This document shows, piece after piece, positions 56,825 to 64,000 of a DNA stretch of 64,000 bases; the first letter of the stretch is position 1, and the number at the start of each line of letters is the position of its first letter. The stretch lies in NCBI GenBank assembly GCA_019359245.1, contig JAHHHR010000010.1, positions 1 through 64,000 of the forward strand. Direction: 5' to 3'. The translations under genes were made by a program, and so were the position numbers. This DNA is from Nostoc desertorum CM1-VF14. GTDB taxonomy: Bacteria; Cyanobacteriota; Cyanobacteriia; Cyanobacteriales; Nostocaceae. The notes below the pieces were generated by a model. That model searched no databases, was not told the DNA's origin, and saw only the letters and a program-made list of their open reading frames with translations.

Positions 56825-57154
56825 TTACGCTTCTTCAGAATTCTCTCTTTTATGTCCTGGGGATGCTTCGTAGAGTGCATCGAGATGTTGACGCGCATCT
56901 TCAACGTTAATCGAACGCATTACCAAAAGTGGCTCTTTAATTAAGTTGCCCGCGTTATCTAATAATTCTGGATGGGGTACAAACTGTTTTTTCGATGAAT
57001 AATAACCATAGCTGCCTTGATTATTCACTGGCGAGGAATTCGTCGGATAAGTTCGCTCCCGATCAAAACTGAACATGATCAGGTTACGAATCAAGTTGCC
57101 AACAGCTATAAATGCAAGGATTGTAAAAGCAAGAATGTAAAGTAGGTGTAACAT
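56825..57154 (-). CDS. DUF2973 family membrane protein
   Basis: Protein of 109 residues. An N-terminal membrane helix (LLYILAFTILAFIAVGNLI) is followed by FVPHPELLDNAGNLIKEPLL, the conserved DUF2973 core, and by VEDARQHLDALYEASP. The family is cyanobacterial and of unknown function. The next gene upstream encodes DUF2605, a pairing I recall as conserved in cyanobacteria. Confidence 0.85.
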   Translation of the reverse strand: MLHLLYILAFTILAFIAVGNLIRNLIMFSFDRERTYPTNSSPVNNQGSYGYYSSKKQFVPHPELLDNAGNLIKEPLLVMRSINVEDARQHLDALYEASPGHKRENSEEA

Positions 57155-57524
57155 TGAATTTTCCTCCAGGACAGCAATTTTTAAAACTTTTATCTTTTAT
57201 TTTGTAACGTTTTGCCTCGCCGACACTGTGACTTACAGTTAGGACAAGCACTTTTGGCACTCTTTGTGCGCTTACATTTATATGGAGCTAATTGTCAACC
57301 GTTATTCCACTTACGGTAGCATAGGATACATTATTTTGTTAATCCAAATAATGTTAAGAAAATCTTAAGAGTTTTGTACTATTTATTTAATGGAATGGGT
57401 GATTTCTCATCTGGTGTAGACGCAAAGAGGTAAGTCACGTCGCTCTGCTCCGAATTCAAAATTCAAAATCAAGAGACATTACTAAGTAGTTTGGCAAAAT
57501 CTAGCAGATGCTCCCATCAACGAC
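57155..57524. promoter_or_regulatory. Interval between DUF2605 and DUF2973 genes
   Basis: 370 bases without an ORF; some attcaaaattcaaaat-type repeat is present at 57453-57470. It probably holds the DUF2973 promoter. Confidence 0.4.
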
Positions 57525-57842
57525 TTATGCTTCACGCGCTTGACGAAAGCGCATTGCCACATTCCAACATTCTGTTACTAATTGATGCCAAGGCATTAAC
57601 GTTGCCATATCAATCCCGACTTGTTTATCAGTAGCATTAAATAGCATTTTTGCCGTACTTAGTTCATCTTGCGCTTGTTTAACACGTAAGAGTAAGTCAG
57701 ATTTTTCTTGGTCACTCATAAATGATAGCTGCTCAGTTTCGAGTAAATGGCGCGATCGCACAAACCAATGATGAAAATCTTCCAGCAAGGGTTCTAAAAC
57801 CGTTTTCAGCAACTCAGTCCCTGGTAAATTTGAGTCTGACAT
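57525..57842 (-). CDS. DUF2605 family protein
   Basis: Protein of 105 residues starting MSDSNLPGTELLKTVLEPLL. The pattern LLEDFHHWFVRSRHLLETEQ and DMATLMPWHQLVTECWNVAM identifies DUF2605, a small soluble, helical, cyanobacterial family of unknown function. A start seven codons upstream (57863) is possible but less typical. Confidence 0.82.
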   Translation of the reverse strand: MSDSNLPGTELLKTVLEPLLEDFHHWFVRSRHLLETEQLSFMSDQEKSDLLLRVKQAQDELSTAKMLFNATDKQVGIDMATLMPWHQLVTECWNVAMRFRQAREA

Positions 57843-58341
57843 AAATGAGAAGCATATTTCCAACTTTCTTACTAATATTAACCTTATTTACGTTTCTTAA
57901 CATATTTCTTATTAATTATTTATCTCATCATTTTAGAATATGTACAGTTATGTAACAAAGAATACAGAATTTATTATATAATCTTCCTAATGGGTTTGTA
58001 CAGATCCTTTAGAGAGGCGTCTATAGGTATAGCTGAAGAAGCACCACTAAATCTGCATATTCAGTGGGAGGCTTAAATCCTTTGATTCAGACGCTCTCTA
58101 CATTCGCAAAAGCGTGTCGCAGACACCTTCTTTTTAAGACGCTAAGAGCGAACGGGCTGCGTTTGCCAGTACTTCGACAAGCTCAGTAACCATCAGACTC
58201 CAATTCATGCTGAATTCTGACTCCTGAATTCTTTCTTGAATAAAGCTGAACTGGCAAAAACCAAAGTCGTTATAGTTGAATAAGCCTACAGATCTAGATA
58301 AATCACCTTTTGTAATCACTTCGCCAACGGTTCAGCAGCCA
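57843..58341. other. Interval upstream of thrS
   Basis: AT-rich to 57990, then repeat-containing. The 17-mer attctgactcctgaatt at 58214-58230 matches the ends of the element at 7521-7742. The thrS promoter should lie here. No T-box or other RNA leader was recognised. Confidence 0.45.
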
Positions 58342-60177
58342 ATGTCGTCAAATTCATCAAATCAGTCACAACAGTCAGAACAAGTTGAAAAAATTTATTT
58401 ACCGCGTACGAGCGAATCGGAAAATTTAAAGAAGATTCGCCATACTGCTTCCCATGTAATGGCAATGGCAGTACAAAAGCTGTTTCCCAAGGCGCAAGTT
58501 ACAATCGGCCCTTGGATTGAAAACGGTTTTTACTACGACTTCGACAATCCAGAACCATTTAGCGAAAATGATCTTAAAGTCATCAAAAAAGAGATGGCAA
58601 AGATTATCAATCGCAAACTGGCAGTTATCCGGGAAGAAGTCAGCCGTGAAGAAGCCGAACGCCGGATTCAGGAAATTAAGGAACCTTACAAGTTAGAAAT
58701 CCTAGCAGATATCAAAAACGAGCCAATCACGATTTACCACCTGGGGAATGAATGGTGGGATTTGTGTGCGGGGCCTCATCTGGAAAATACCAGTGAATTA
58801 AACCCCAAGGCAATCGAATTAGAAAGCGTTGCTGGCGCTTATTGGCGTGGGGATGAAACCAAAGCCCAACTACAACGCATCTATGCCACCGCCTGGGAAA
58901 GCCCAGAACAACTCGCTGAATATAAACGACGCAAAGAAGAAGCGCTACGGCGAGATCACCGGAAACTGGGTAAGGAACTGGGATTATTTATATTTTCTGA
59001 CCAAGTGGGGCCGGGTTTACCTTTATGGACGCCCAAAGGTACTTTGTTGCGGAGTACTTTAGAAGATTTCCTCAAGCAAGAACAGCTAAAACGGGGTTAC
59101 TTATCTGTAGTAACACCTCATATTGCCAGAGTAGATTTATTTAAAACCTCTGGACATTGGCAGAAATATAAAGAAGATATGTTCCCCTTAATGGCAGATG
59201 ATCAGGAATCGGCTGCACAGGAACAGGGCTTCGTTATGAAGCCGATGAACTGCCCTTTCCACATCCAAATATATAAGAGTGAGTTACGCTCTTATCGAGA
59301 ATTACCTATGCGACTGGCGGAATTTGGTACTGTTTACCGCTACGAACAATCAGGCGAATTAGGCGGTTTAACGCGGGTGCGCGGTTTTACCGTGGATGAT
59401 TCTCACCTGTTTGTCACCCCAGAACAGCTAGATAGCGAATTCCTCAGTGTAGTGGATTTGATTTTGTCGGTGTTCAATAGTCTGCAACTAAAGAACTTTA
59501 AAGCTAGACTGAGCTTCCGCGATCCTGCTAGTGATAAGTACATGGGTTCCGATGAAGTTTGGGACAAAGCCGAAGGTGCAATTCGCCGTGCAGTTGAAAC
59601 CTTGGGGATGGAACATTTTGAAGGAATTGGGGAAGCGGCTTTTTATGGCCCCAAACTTGACTTTATCTTTAGTGATGCCCTAGATCGGGAGTGGCAATTA
59701 GGAACTGTGCAGGTAGATTACAATTTGCCAGAACGCTTTGAGTTGGAATACGTCGCTGAAGATGGTGTTCGCAAACGTCCAGTGATGATTCACCGTGCGC
59801 CTTTTGGTTCGCTAGAACGCCTGATTGGGATCTTAATTGAAGAGTATGCAGGCGATTTCCCTTTGTGGTTAGCGCCAGTGCAAGCTAGATTGCTACCAGT
59901 GGGTGATACACAGCTAGACTTTGCTAAAGATGTGGTGGCGAAGATGCGTGCGTTGGGCATCCGTGCAGAAGTTGATACCAGTGGCGATCGCTTGGGTAAA
60001 CAGATTCGCAATGCAGAGAAAGAAAAAATACCCGTGATGGCTGTGGTGGGAGCTAAGGAAGTGGAAACAAACACCTTGAGTATTCGTACCCGCGCCTCTG
60101 GGGAATTGGGAGTTATACCCGTCGATGAGGTGGTGGATAAAATGAAAGATGCGATCGCTAAGTTCGAGAATTTCTAA
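58342..60177 (+). CDS. thrS: Threonyl-tRNA synthetase
   Basis: Protein of 611 residues from the ATG at 58342; the longer TTG-initiated frame has no family support. The editing domain carries HTASH near 34 and WDLCAGPHLE near 135. The class-II core has MKPMNCPFHI (zinc Cys), RGFTVDDSHLF (zinc His) and MIHRAPFGSLERL (zinc His plus motif 3). A C-terminal anticodon-binding domain ends the protein. The N-terminal TGS (N1) domain of E. coli ThrRS is missing; from memory this is usual in cyanobacteria. Charges tRNA-Thr in the cytosol. A strong terminator follows. Confidence 0.96.
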   Translation: MSSNSSNQSQQSEQVEKIYLPRTSESENLKKIRHTASHVMAMAVQKLFPKAQVTIGPWIENGFYYDFDNPEPFSENDLKVIKKEMAKIINRKLAVIREEVSREEAERRIQEIKEPYKLEILADIKNEPITIYHLGNEWWDLCAGPHLENTSELNPKAIELESVAGAYWRGDETKAQLQRIYATAWESPEQLAEYKRRKEEALRRDHRKLGKELGLFIFSDQVGPGLPLWTPKGTLLRSTLEDFLKQEQLKRGYLSVVTPHIARVDLFKTSGHWQKYKEDMFPLMADDQESAAQEQGFVMKPMNCPFHIQIYKSELRSYRELPMRLAEFGTVYRYEQSGELGGLTRVRGFTVDDSHLFVTPEQLDSEFLSVVDLILSVFNSLQLKNFKARLSFRDPASDKYMGSDEVWDKAEGAIRRAVETLGMEHFEGIGEAAFYGPKLDFIFSDALDREWQLGTVQVDYNLPERFELEYVAEDGVRKRPVMIHRAPFGSLERLIGILIEEYAGDFPLWLAPVQARLLPVGDTQLDFAKDVVAKMRALGIRAEVDTSGDRLGKQIRNAEKEKIPVMAVVGAKEVETNTLSIRTRASGELGVIPVDEVVDKMKDAIAKFENF

Positions 60178-60190
60178 AATCTAACCGCAG

Positions 60191-60222
60191 ACGCACACTA
60201 ATTAATTGGTGTGCGTTTTGTT
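60191..60222 (+). terminator. Rho-independent terminator of thrS
   Basis: acgcacac (60191-60198) pairs with gtgtgcgt (60209-60216) across an AT loop, followed by ttttgttt, 14 bases after the thrS stop. Confidence 0.82.
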
Positions 60223-60339
60223 TAGTAGGGTACTGAGGTTAATTACTAATTCGTAATTTATCGCTCTTTTAAGTCTTTGAGGAGAGAAAAATAAAATGCT
60301 GACCTTGAATCTTTTTCAAAGCCAAGCTTTATCAGCAAA

Positions 60340-60382
60340 ACCAAAAAAATCCTTGTTTGGAACCAAGCACGGACAAACAAGG
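60340..60382 (-). terminator. Terminator downstream of the 112-residue ORF
   Basis: On the minus strand ccttgtttg (60382-60374) pairs with caaacaagg (60359-60351), followed by ATTTTTTTGG. This is a classical hairpin plus T-run after the stop at 60437. Confidence 0.8.
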
Positions 60383-60436
60383 TCTTAAATATTCTCTAAT
60401 GAGAGTAATAAAAAAGCGTTATATAGAATTGTCACA

Positions 60437-60775
60437 TTATAGTTCAATTAACTTGAAGCCCCAAGGTTTGAGAGCCGCTAAAGCTAGTTCTGGATCTACG
60501 CCTTCATAAACCTCCCATTCCAATGGATGCTCTTTAGGATGTCCATCGCCGACATTACCTGCAACTTTGATTATCGGACAGTTGGCGATGCGATCGCGCT
60601 CTAACCCTCTTGGAATTGCTAGTTGGATTTTGTGACCGATAAACTTTGCTGTACTCTCATCAGCTACAGATTCACGGATTAAACAAATATCACCAGCAGT
60701 TCCCCAAGTAGTTTGGTAAATGTGGAGGAACGATATATAAGTGGCTGGTTTGATGGATCTTTTGAGAACGTGCAT
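60437..60775 (-). CDS. Conserved-looking soluble protein, unknown
   Basis: Protein of 112 residues with no membrane segment. Segments CLIRESVADESTAKFIGHKI, IKVAGNVGDGHPKEHPLEWE and LALAALKPWGFKLIEL look like a compact fold, but I do not recognise it. The strong downstream terminator supports a real transcript. An internal start is possible, because the first 20 residues are basic and atypical. Confidence 0.65.
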   Translation of the reverse strand: MHVLKRSIKPATYISFLHIYQTTWGTAGDICLIRESVADESTAKFIGHKIQLAIPRGLERDRIANCPIIKVAGNVGDGHPKEHPLEWEVYEGVDPELALAALKPWGFKLIEL

Positions 60776-60956
60776 TATCTGTAATCCTTACACTATGAGT
60801 CAAAAATCATAAATCATACAAGTATTTTCTATCACGTTCGTAGGGAAGAATGTTTTTAATTAACATTTTGCACCTAGCCCAGGTGATTATAAATCGTCTG
60901 GTAGAATATAGCGGTTTTCAGTTAATCCAATAGGTTTAGGCTCTCCATATTTAGCG

Positions 60957-61757
60957 TTAGCTTTTGAAAATGATGTCGTATAGTGACAGCAGAATCTCCA
61001 CCACAATTAGAATCACCACATACCACTCTACTCGCTGGCTACTGCTATGCTGCATGAACTCCAGCACTGTTTGTGCAGTTTGGGAAATTAAATCTAGTTT
61101 GCGTTCTAGGGCATGGTGACGTTCACGGATTTCGTATTCATCCTCCAAGCGCAGATATAAGTTTTCTAGCTGTGGAGCTTCCCAGAGTAACTCCGGCTTA
61201 TCGATAATTTCTACTTGACCAACAATCTTATGTTGAACTAATAGGGTAGTCCCAAGTTGACGCAGTAATTCCCGGCTCTGACGTCTACTCCTGTTTTCAC
61301 GCTGGAGACTAGCTGCAAAGGGTTCAATTTGATCAAATACACCCGCTAGACTGGTTTCATAATGAGACAGCACGACACTCTTGGCGAGAATATCAGCCAC
61401 TATCTGCAAGCGTTCTACACTAAATTCATGCAGCGAAATTTTTCCTTCTTTAACTCGCTCACTTTCTGCTACGCTAAGATGAATTTCTACCTCTTCTGTT
61501 TCTGGTTTGGCAAAAGAGCCACTAACTTGAGAGGATAGTTTGGTCAAAAAGGCTACCTTTTCTACAGGCTCAAGATTAAACAGGACAACTGCACCATAGT
61601 TCAGCAGTACCGCACAGCCGTGTTCACCGACTGAAACTATTACTGGCATAGTCGCCAAGCAAACGTAATTCTCCAAGTTCTGTAAGTTAATATTTTTACC
61701 AAGGAATAGGGCCTGCGCTCTAAATCTATCTCTGTCATTAAAAAGGAGTTTTTGCAT
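60957..61757 (-). CDS. RMD1/YagE (DUF155) family membrane protein
   Basis: Protein of 266 residues. FRAQALFLGKNINL, the VGEHGCAVLLNYGAVVLFNL strand pair and a C-terminal ERKLDLISQTAQTVLEFMQH then WYVVILIVVEILLSLYDII membrane helix match DUF155, known as RMD1 in yeast and YagE in bacteria. Function in bacteria is unknown. It is probably tail-anchored. Confidence 0.87.
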   Translation of the reverse strand: MQKLLFNDRDRFRAQALFLGKNINLQNLENYVCLATMPVIVSVGEHGCAVLLNYGAVVLFNLEPVEKVAFLTKLSSQVSGSFAKPETEEVEIHLSVAESERVKEGKISLHEFSVERLQIVADILAKSVVLSHYETSLAGVFDQIEPFAASLQRENRSRRQSRELLRQLGTTLLVQHKIVGQVEIIDKPELLWEAPQLENLYLRLEDEYEIRERHHALERKLDLISQTAQTVLEFMQHSSSQRVEWYVVILIVVEILLSLYDIIFKS

Positions 61758-62140
61758 TGTCGCCCTATGCTATATTCTGCCTGCTGAATTGCTCAAGTCG
61801 CGATGTTTACGACGGGCTATGCCTACGCAATTCATGTCTGTTGTTGGAGATCACTACAATCTCAGCTTACCAAGAAATCTATCCAGTACTACTTTAGTAC
61901 GCATCACCGTATTCTTGAAGTAGAGGCTTCGATAAAATCTACAATGCAACAGTTGAGCATCAGGGTAATTGCCCCACAGAAATCATCCACGCGGATATCT
62001 AGCTAAATATCACAAATCTGCCGCCTGGTCTACCCAATCCAACTAGCATACATCAGGTTTGTGTTTTATACTCATTTTAGCCTGGTAATAAAGGGTTGGG
62101 AGTTCTTACTTTGGAGGAACCTTAACGAACTTATCAGTGT
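61758..62140. other. Gene-free interval
   Basis: A 67-codon frame at 61803-62006 has no ribosome-binding site and an unlikely composition. Otherwise I see nothing. Confidence 0.45.
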
Positions 62141-62488
62141 TTGCTAGTGGCATATTTATCTACCACTAAGTTTAAGGATATTGGCAAAGCAATCAAAATT
62201 TTTGATGCTGACCAAAACTTTACTATTAGTATTAGAGGCTTAATGTTACATTTATTTCTGACTTCTCTTGGCATCATCGTTTATTTAGCATTTGCAAGAT
62301 GTTTATTTAACCAATGGTTATTTTTCTTGACGGATGATAAAGAAATGAGTCCAGAAAAGCGCTCTTTTTCTAGGATAATTTTAGTCTTAATCACTATTTT
62401 TTGGCCAATAATAGTGCCATTTGCTTATCTAGAATTATTGAAATTTCATCGCAAATATAACAAAGAGATTGATTTATTGAGAAATTAG
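62141..62488 (+). CDS. Putative small membrane protein, unknown
   Basis: Protein of up to 115 residues with two hydrophobic helices (about 35-52 and 78-98) separated by a charged loop (DDKEMSPEKRSF). The start is a weak TTG; a GTG two codons later (62147) is equally likely. No ribosome-binding site is obvious and no family is recognised. Confidence 0.45.
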   Translation: MLVAYLSTTKFKDIGKAIKIFDADQNFTISIRGLMLHLFLTSLGIIVYLAFARCLFNQWLFFLTDDKEMSPEKRSFSRIILVLITIFWPIIVPFAYLELLKFHRKYNKEIDLLRN

Positions 62489-62824
62489 CTGAAGAAATCA
62501 TCAGGTCTGAATATAGCGATTCTCGGACTTTGTGAGGTACAAGAACCCCTTCCCGCAAGCCTACGGTATACACACAAGTCTAGAAACCTCACCTGAAACT
62601 TGGCGCACCCCACCGACTGACCGACACGCACAAAGATCAACTCAACGCTGACCTGCTTTCATTGCTCTAGGGCTGACTGAATAATTGCTTTTTTGCCAGC
62701 ATTTAGTTTCGATATCTTATGTGTGTATCCGCTCAAAATTCTGGGGTAGAGAATTATTCTGTGCAGAGTCTACTTTTACTCCCTACCCCAATTTTCTGAG
62801 CGGATACTAATTGTGCTTAATTAC
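62489..62824. other. Intergenic region with inverted repeat
   Basis: Only the inverted repeat at 62725-62807 stands out; no ORF or RNA was recognised. Confidence 0.45.
62725..62807. repeat. 25-bp imperfect inverted repeat
   Basis: gtatccgctcaaaattctgg... (62725-62749) is complementary, with a few mismatches, to ctaccccaattttctgagcg... (62783-62807). A 33-base loop separates them. It lies 18 bases after the stop of the minus-strand gene at 62825 and may terminate it or represent a small mobile element. Confidence 0.6.
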
Positions 62825-63112
62825 TTAGTAGTATGAATAACTACTTTTTAAAGCGATAAGACCAATCAATACGGCAAGACCTAACGCTCTCCGAAAATAA
62901 TTAACGCCTTGAAATAATTCCAGCCACGCCCAAGTAAACAAAGAGCCGGTTGCTACTACGTCTAATACTGTATTGATTTTGCCGCTTGTAAAAATTAGGG
63001 TTAGTGAACTAGTTACTATCCAAACAATAAGCGGTAGATTTGGCATCTGAGCTAAAACAATATTGCCATCGTTGTCACGGAAGGTTTTATCAACCAATGT
63101 ATTTTGCGTCAT
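62825..63112 (-). CDS. Small membrane protein, unknown
   Basis: Protein of 95 residues with about three hydrophobic segments (LIVWIVTSSLTLIFTSG, VLDVVATGSLFTWAWLELF, ALGLAVLIGLIALK). A short hydrophilic N-terminus (MTQNTLVDKTFRDNDGN) precedes them. No family is recognised. ATG start. Confidence 0.6.
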   Translation of the reverse strand: MTQNTLVDKTFRDNDGNIVLAQMPNLPLIVWIVTSSLTLIFTSGKINTVLDVVATGSLFTWAWLELFQGVNYFRRALGLAVLIGLIALKSSYSYY

Positions 63113-63647
63113 TTTTAATTACTACCTAGCTACAAATAATTAACTTAGAAGAACAACTGTCTCTTGAGAAGAGGTTTTGCATTTAATTGCAAGTTTATTA
63201 ATAATATTAAAACATTTAAAACTTTCCTTCCAAGTGTCTAATTGCTGAGATTAGAGCGGAAAGTATATTCATATATGACTATGTTGAAAGGCATACTTAT
63301 ACAAAATCCGCCAAAATATCTGTCGGAAGTATTTTGCCATCTGGAGCGATGGTGATCATACTTGCTCAACGTATGAGGTTTAGTGCGGTGGCTAAATCTT
63401 TGCCCCCGTAAGGCAATTACCATTATTTTTATCCAGCATGGTAGTAATGGAACTATAAAGGATACGCGAGGGTTACATTTGTTTAGCGATATCCTCTGAC
63501 TATCTAATTGCTATATAGAACAGCTCATCGTATTTGCAAAAGCTTTTAAAGGTAAAGATTTATAACGAAAACAATTGTTTGGCGTAAAATTTCGAGATGG
63601 AAAGCGAGAGAAAAATAGAGATTCACTTTTGCTTTCGCAGTCTCAAA
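63113..63647. promoter_or_regulatory. Interval upstream of the sigma-like gene
   Basis: 535 bases, AT-rich at the left. A 61-codon frame at 63238-63423 is not convincing. The promoter for the right-edge gene should lie after 63480. Confidence 0.4.
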
Positions 63648-64000
63648 TGCATCATCCCGAACAAGATAAACTAGATTCACATCTACTACAACTAGCTATT
63701 TCGGCTCAACAATACCCAGCGCGATCGCTAGAACGGCGACTCGCTTTAACAAAGCTGATTAATGGTATTGTGCGCTCCTGTAGGCTTTGCCATCCACAAA
63801 AAAGTCAATTTTCAGTAGCTGTCTATGAAAATATTTATGATGAAGCACGTCAGGAACTCTTACTTTATATTTGTGAAAAAATTGACAAGTACGATGCAGA
63901 ACGCGGTAGTGTCATGGCGTGGGCCAATGTGCTTTTAGAACGGCGGTTTTTTAAAAATGCTATTAAAAAAGTTCGGAGTTCGCCAAATATACAAATAATA
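63648..64000 (+). CDS. Sigma-70-like RNA polymerase factor, 5' part (cut by window edge)
   Basis: An ATG at 63648 opens a frame that runs uninterrupted for 117 codons to the window end. The product MHHPEQDKLDSHLLQLAISA... contains VYDEARQELLLYICEKIDKY-like and AERGSVMAWANVLLERRFF segments, which resemble region 2 of sigma-70/ECF factors (FDPxRGSFxxW type). Assignment is tentative because region 4 is outside the window. No stop is present, so the end is artificial. Confidence 0.65.

Noticed and set aside
58276..58341. 22-residue N-terminal extension of ThrRS from a TTG
   Set aside because: No family match in this part, while the ATG at 58342 starts a typical low-complexity cyanobacterial N-terminus.
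61803..62006. 67-residue plus-strand ORF
   Set aside because: No ribosome-binding site and no recognisable product.

Overview
The window reads as chromosomal DNA of a filamentous, Nostoc-like (Nostocales) cyanobacterium. Support comes from dense GCGATCGC (HIP1) octamers, heptameric tandem repeats and small palindromic repeats typical of that order, a magnesium-chelatase ChlI gene, the cyanobacterial small RNA Yfr1, and several families largely restricted to cyanobacteria (DUF2973, DUF2605, BgtB-type fused transporter, Nif11-like peptide). The exact species cannot be fixed from the sequence alone.

Left region (1-19000): a 28-codon 5' fragment of glyQ lies beside a three-gene nonribosomal peptide synthetase (NRPS) locus on the minus strand. 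The genes encode TubC-C-A-NMT-PCP (779-5491), C-A-PCP (11605-14865) and C-A-PCP-TE (14874-18992). By hand-read specificity codes they point to N-methyl-Leu, Ile/Val-like and an unresolved hydrophobic/aromatic residue. The thioesterase module is transcribed first, so gene order and assembly order differ. The two parts of the locus are separated by a 6-kb block holding a glycine-zipper/LEA-like protein, an alpha/beta hydrolase, a decayed partial copy of that hydrolase, a 63-bp tandem repeat array and sucrose-phosphate synthase.

Middle region (19000-47000): mostly housekeeping and accessory metabolism. It holds glgX, a SprT-like metalloprotein, a HAD phosphatase, an SDR, a minus-strand row encoding a VKOR-like protein, a TAT-exported esterase and a di-haem cytochrome, DUF4383, DUF547 convergent with a TIGR04283-like glycosyltransferase, a GHL10-type glycosidase, chlI, an orphan RlaP-like nucleotidyltransferase, an orphan Nif11-like leader peptide, rplU-rpmA with a terminator, a molybdopterin oxidoreductase, an OYE-family flavoenzyme and a quinone-reductase-like MDR enzyme. 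A gene-poor stretch (41600-43340) contains a GIY-YIG nuclease pseudogene and the Yfr1 RNA. It is followed by a pentapeptide-repeat membrane protein whose N-terminus is built partly from repeat DNA.

Right region (47000-64000): two adjacent genes encode extreme low-complexity Gly/Asn/Ser repeat proteins. The second adds a 14-15-residue NGNW solenoid-like array and a C-terminal tail resembling a PEP-CTERM sorting signal. I regard this pair as the best candidate for something undescribed. They are followed by a serine hydrolase, the bgtB-bgtA amino-acid ABC transporter, an IMPase-like gene and panE, DUF2973 and DUF2605 genes, thrS, a DUF155/RMD1 protein, small membrane proteins and, at the right edge, the start of a sigma-factor-like gene. 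Starts were adjusted where ribosome-binding sites or family N-termini favoured them. All family assignments are by reading, not by database search.
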